A stretch of DNA of 64,000 bases from positions 362,513 through 426,512 of the forward strand of contig JAZKHE010000004.1 of NCBI GenBank assembly GCA_040385525.1. The letters are read 5' to 3'. Below, piece after piece: positions 62,116 to 64,000 of this stretch. The stretch's first letter is position 1. Each line of letters opens with the position of its first letter. Both the position numbers and the translations under genes were made by a program. Origin of the DNA: JAZKHE01 sp040385525. Its GTDB lineage: Bacteria; Bacteroidota; Bacteroidia; UBA4408. The notes beneath the pieces are model-generated. The model was not told the DNA's origin. It searched no databases and saw only the letters and a program-made list of their open reading frames with translations.

Positions 62116-63811
62116 TAGAATTAAACCCAATTTAAGATTTATTTTAGTAAGCGTTTTTACTACAACTAACTTTCTATACATTGGTGCAAATGCACAGACA
62201 AAAGATAGAGATAAATTAGAAGAAAATGAACAAGTAAATGTTGTGCAAGATTATCGCCCAACTATTGCCGACGCTAATAAACTAAACGATAATCCGGTTA
62301 TAAAAGACACCTTTAAAATTAACACAAAACTTAATTATAGCTTTTTAGAAAAGCAGGCCATTACAAAGTTTGAGCTTACTCCAATTAGTGCAGCAAACAT
62401 AAAAGGAGATGTATTAACCAAGCTTCAAAACAATTATTTTAGATTAGGTTTAGGCAATTATAACACACCATTTGCTGAAGCGTATTACACCACAACACGC
62501 TCTAAAACGCAACAAATGGGCATTTATGGTAAACATTTTTCATCTTCAGGAACTATTGAAAACCTTGGTTTTTCTGGATTTAGCGATAACCAATTAAATG
62601 GCTTCGGTAAGTTTTTTGTAAAAGATCACAACATTCATGCTGATGTAAACTACACAAGAAATGCAATGCATTATTATGGTTTTGACGATGCCATTTTTGA
62701 TACAACACTCGATAAAAACAACATAAAACAACTCTACAATTATATTGGTGCCAAAGGAGCTTTTGAAAGCACTTACACAGATACTGCACTCTTTAATTAT
62801 TCTGGAAAAGTAAATTACTATTACTTGCAAGATAAATTTGGAAGCGCTGAACAAAATGTATTTATTGAAGCTGGTGGCACAAAAAAAATCAATACCGAAT
62901 TGTATGGTTTAAATTTATCGTATGATTATTTTCACAATAGTCGCTCGATAGATACAACTACTGCGGGGATTTTTAGAGCCAATCCGTATGCAAGAGCGCA
63001 AAACAAAAGATGGAGAGCAAAAGTTGGTTTTAATTTAATTGCAGAAACAGATATTGGTAAAGTTCGTTTTTATCCTGATATAGATTTTAACTACAACATT
63101 ATAAAAGAATTTATGGCTGCTTACGCTGTATTAAATGGCTATACAGAGCGCAACAGTTATAAAATATTAACTGATATAAATCCTTTTGTTTCTCCATCCT
63201 TAGATTTAAAAAATACGCATACTACCTTACATATAAACGGTGGTTTACGCGGAAAAATGAGTGCTAATTTATCGTATGATGCAGGTGTAGATTACAAGCG
63301 AACAAAAGATTTACCATTATTTGTAAATTATGCTGCAAACATTTTACAGAACAGATTTATTACTGTTTATGATGATGTAAATATTTTAAATGTTTATGGT
63401 TTATTAGCTTACCAAGCAGCCGAAAAATTATTTGTTTACACAAAAGGTAATGTTTATCAATACAAAACAACCACCGAACTAAAAGCTTGGCACAAACCAA
63501 ATTACGATGTTACAATTGGAGCGCGCTATAGCTTAAAAGAAAAAATTATTGCAAAAGTAGATGTGTTTTTTATTGGTAATCAGTTTGCGAAATCTGATAG
63601 CATTAGTACAGTTTTTCCGTATCCAGCAATAGCTTATACTAAAACTTTAAAAGGTATTACAGATGTAAACATAGGTTTAGAATATCGCTATACAAAAAGA
63701 TTATCAGCATTTATTAATTTTAATAACATAGCTGCAATGCGCTACGAACGCTGGAATAACTATCCAACTTACCGATTTAACCTACTTGGCGGAGTAAGTT
63801 TTTGTTTCTAA
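62108..63811 (+). CDS. Outer-membrane beta-barrel protein coupled to the TPR protein
   Basis: 567 residues from ATG 62108, chosen because it gives a signal peptide (RFILVSVFTTTNFLYIGANAQ) right at the N-terminus. An N-terminal plug-like part (VVQDYRPTIADANKLNDNP, VIKDTFKINTKL) is followed by many amphipathic strands (NYFRLGLGNYNTPFAEAYYT, GKVNYYYLQDKF, TELYGLNLSYDYFHNS), ending GGVSFCF with terminal Phe. It resembles, in outline, small TonB-receptor-like or porin-type barrels, but no clear plug or TonB box is seen. Coupled to the 58978 gene by an eight-base overlap, which argues for a joint complex. Confidence 0.85.
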   Translation: MNNRIKPNLRFILVSVFTTTNFLYIGANAQTKDRDKLEENEQVNVVQDYRPTIADANKLNDNPVIKDTFKINTKLNYSFLEKQAITKFELTPISAANIKGDVLTKLQNNYFRLGLGNYNTPFAEAYYTTTRSKTQQMGIYGKHFSSSGTIENLGFSGFSDNQLNGFGKFFVKDHNIHADVNYTRNAMHYYGFDDAIFDTTLDKNNIKQLYNYIGAKGAFESTYTDTALFNYSGKVNYYYLQDKFGSAEQNVFIEAGGTKKINTELYGLNLSYDYFHNSRSIDTTTAGIFRANPYARAQNKRWRAKVGFNLIAETDIGKVRFYPDIDFNYNIIKEFMAAYAVLNGYTERNSYKILTDINPFVSPSLDLKNTHTTLHINGGLRGKMSANLSYDAGVDYKRTKDLPLFVNYAANILQNRFITVYDDVNILNVYGLLAYQAAEKLFVYTKGNVYQYKTTTELKAWHKPNYDVTIGARYSLKEKIIAKVDVFFIGNQFAKSDSISTVFPYPAIAYTKTLKGITDVNIGLEYRYTKRLSAFINFNNIAAMRYERWNNYPTYRFNLLGGVSFCF

Positions 63812-63844
63812 AAAAACATTTATAGAAATAGTGTGGTATTCGCA

Positions 63845-64000
63845 TATTTACCACAAAACTTTTTGAACTAAGATAGACTTAAATTTAAGAGACGCGCGTG
63901 AGCCTGACAAAACTCGAAAACGAGTGGCTATGCGTGAAAGCATTCCTTTTGTCTTGACTTTTTTTGGTTCGTTTTTTGTGTCAAGACAAAAAATGAACGT
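63845..64000 (+). repeat. Interspersed repeat, copy B (truncated by window end)
   Basis: Matches 6341-6497 in reverse complement along at least 156 bases, running off the window. Shared blocks: tatttaccacaaaactt, gcgtgagcctgacaaaa, and the final gtcttgac...gtcaagac inverted repeat around a ttttttggttcgtttttt core, here perfect. The element lies directly after the OMP gene, so it may act as a terminator as well as a dispersed repeat. Confidence 0.8.

Noticed and set aside
1..64000. CRISPR array, tRNA or rRNA genes
   Set aside because: No direct repeats with regular spacing and no cloverleaf or rRNA-like sequence were seen in the intergenic regions by eye; a tRNA scan was not possible here.

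Overview
The window is about 64 kb of AT-rich chromosome from a member of the Bacteroidota. It carries three proteins ending in the gliding-motility/type IX secretion (T9SS) type B sorting domain and a PorE-like TPR/propeller/OmpA protein. Many genes are preceded by the Bacteroidota-type -7 promoter box TAnnTTTG. Other markers are a long NusB, a PUR-family (DUF3276) protein, a leucine-type dehydrogenase and a fused FtcD. Lineage below phylum cannot be fixed from the sequence alone; a gliding or T9SS-bearing environmental bacterium fits best.

Layout. 1-2.9 kb: dihydrolipoamide dehydrogenase (cut by the window edge) and apolipoprotein N-acyltransferase. 2.9-6.6 kb: a gene-poor accessory stretch with small unknown proteins and several families of interspersed repeats. 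6.6-13.2 kb: a minus-strand housekeeping block (STAS-like protein, Nnr, CoaE, YbbR/CdaR-like, YajC, DUF1573 lipoprotein, NusB, leucine dehydrogenase). 13.3-16.8 kb: plus-strand ABC exporter, PUR protein, DNA glycosylase and a J-domain/KTSC protein. 17.0-18.5 kb: an isolated SIR2-domain gene bracketed by a 9-bp inverted repeat, the best candidate for a horizontally acquired defence gene. 18.7-23.4 kb: AsmA-like protein, chorismate synthase and an outer-membrane protein. 23.4-27.4 kb: imidazolonepropionase (HutI) with formate-THF ligase and two small proteins. 27.4-33 kb: aminotransferase, a UPF0175/DUF3368 toxin-antitoxin-like pair, PurL and a SpoU methyltransferase. 33-38 kb: UbiA prenyltransferase, formimidoylglutamase, fused FtcD, a DinB-like protein and a YdeI-like protein with a CDGSH tail. 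38-45.6 kb: DUF3108 protein, PorE-like protein, HemF, LysM/periplasmic-binding protein and GuaA. 45.6-58.8 kb: two tandem T9SS-B adhesin-like paralogues, FtsE, two glycosyltransferases, MurB and a giant T9SS-B protein. 59-63.8 kb: an overlapping pair, a 1045-residue TPR protein and an outer-membrane barrel. The last 156 bases are an inverted partial copy of the repeat at 6.34-6.50 kb.

How it works together. HutI, formimidoylglutamase and FtcD give the lower part of histidine degradation, with two alternative exits from formiminoglutamate; Fhs beside HutI links this to one-carbon folate metabolism. HutH and HutU are not in the window. Envelope biogenesis is the other main theme: Lnt, AsmA, MurB, FtsE, the PorE-like protein, LysM protein, TPR/OMP pair and T9SS cargo. 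No tRNA, rRNA, CRISPR array or prophage was seen. Intergenic regions longer than 300 bases (5391-5715 and 6253-6643) are filled largely by the interspersed repeats listed.
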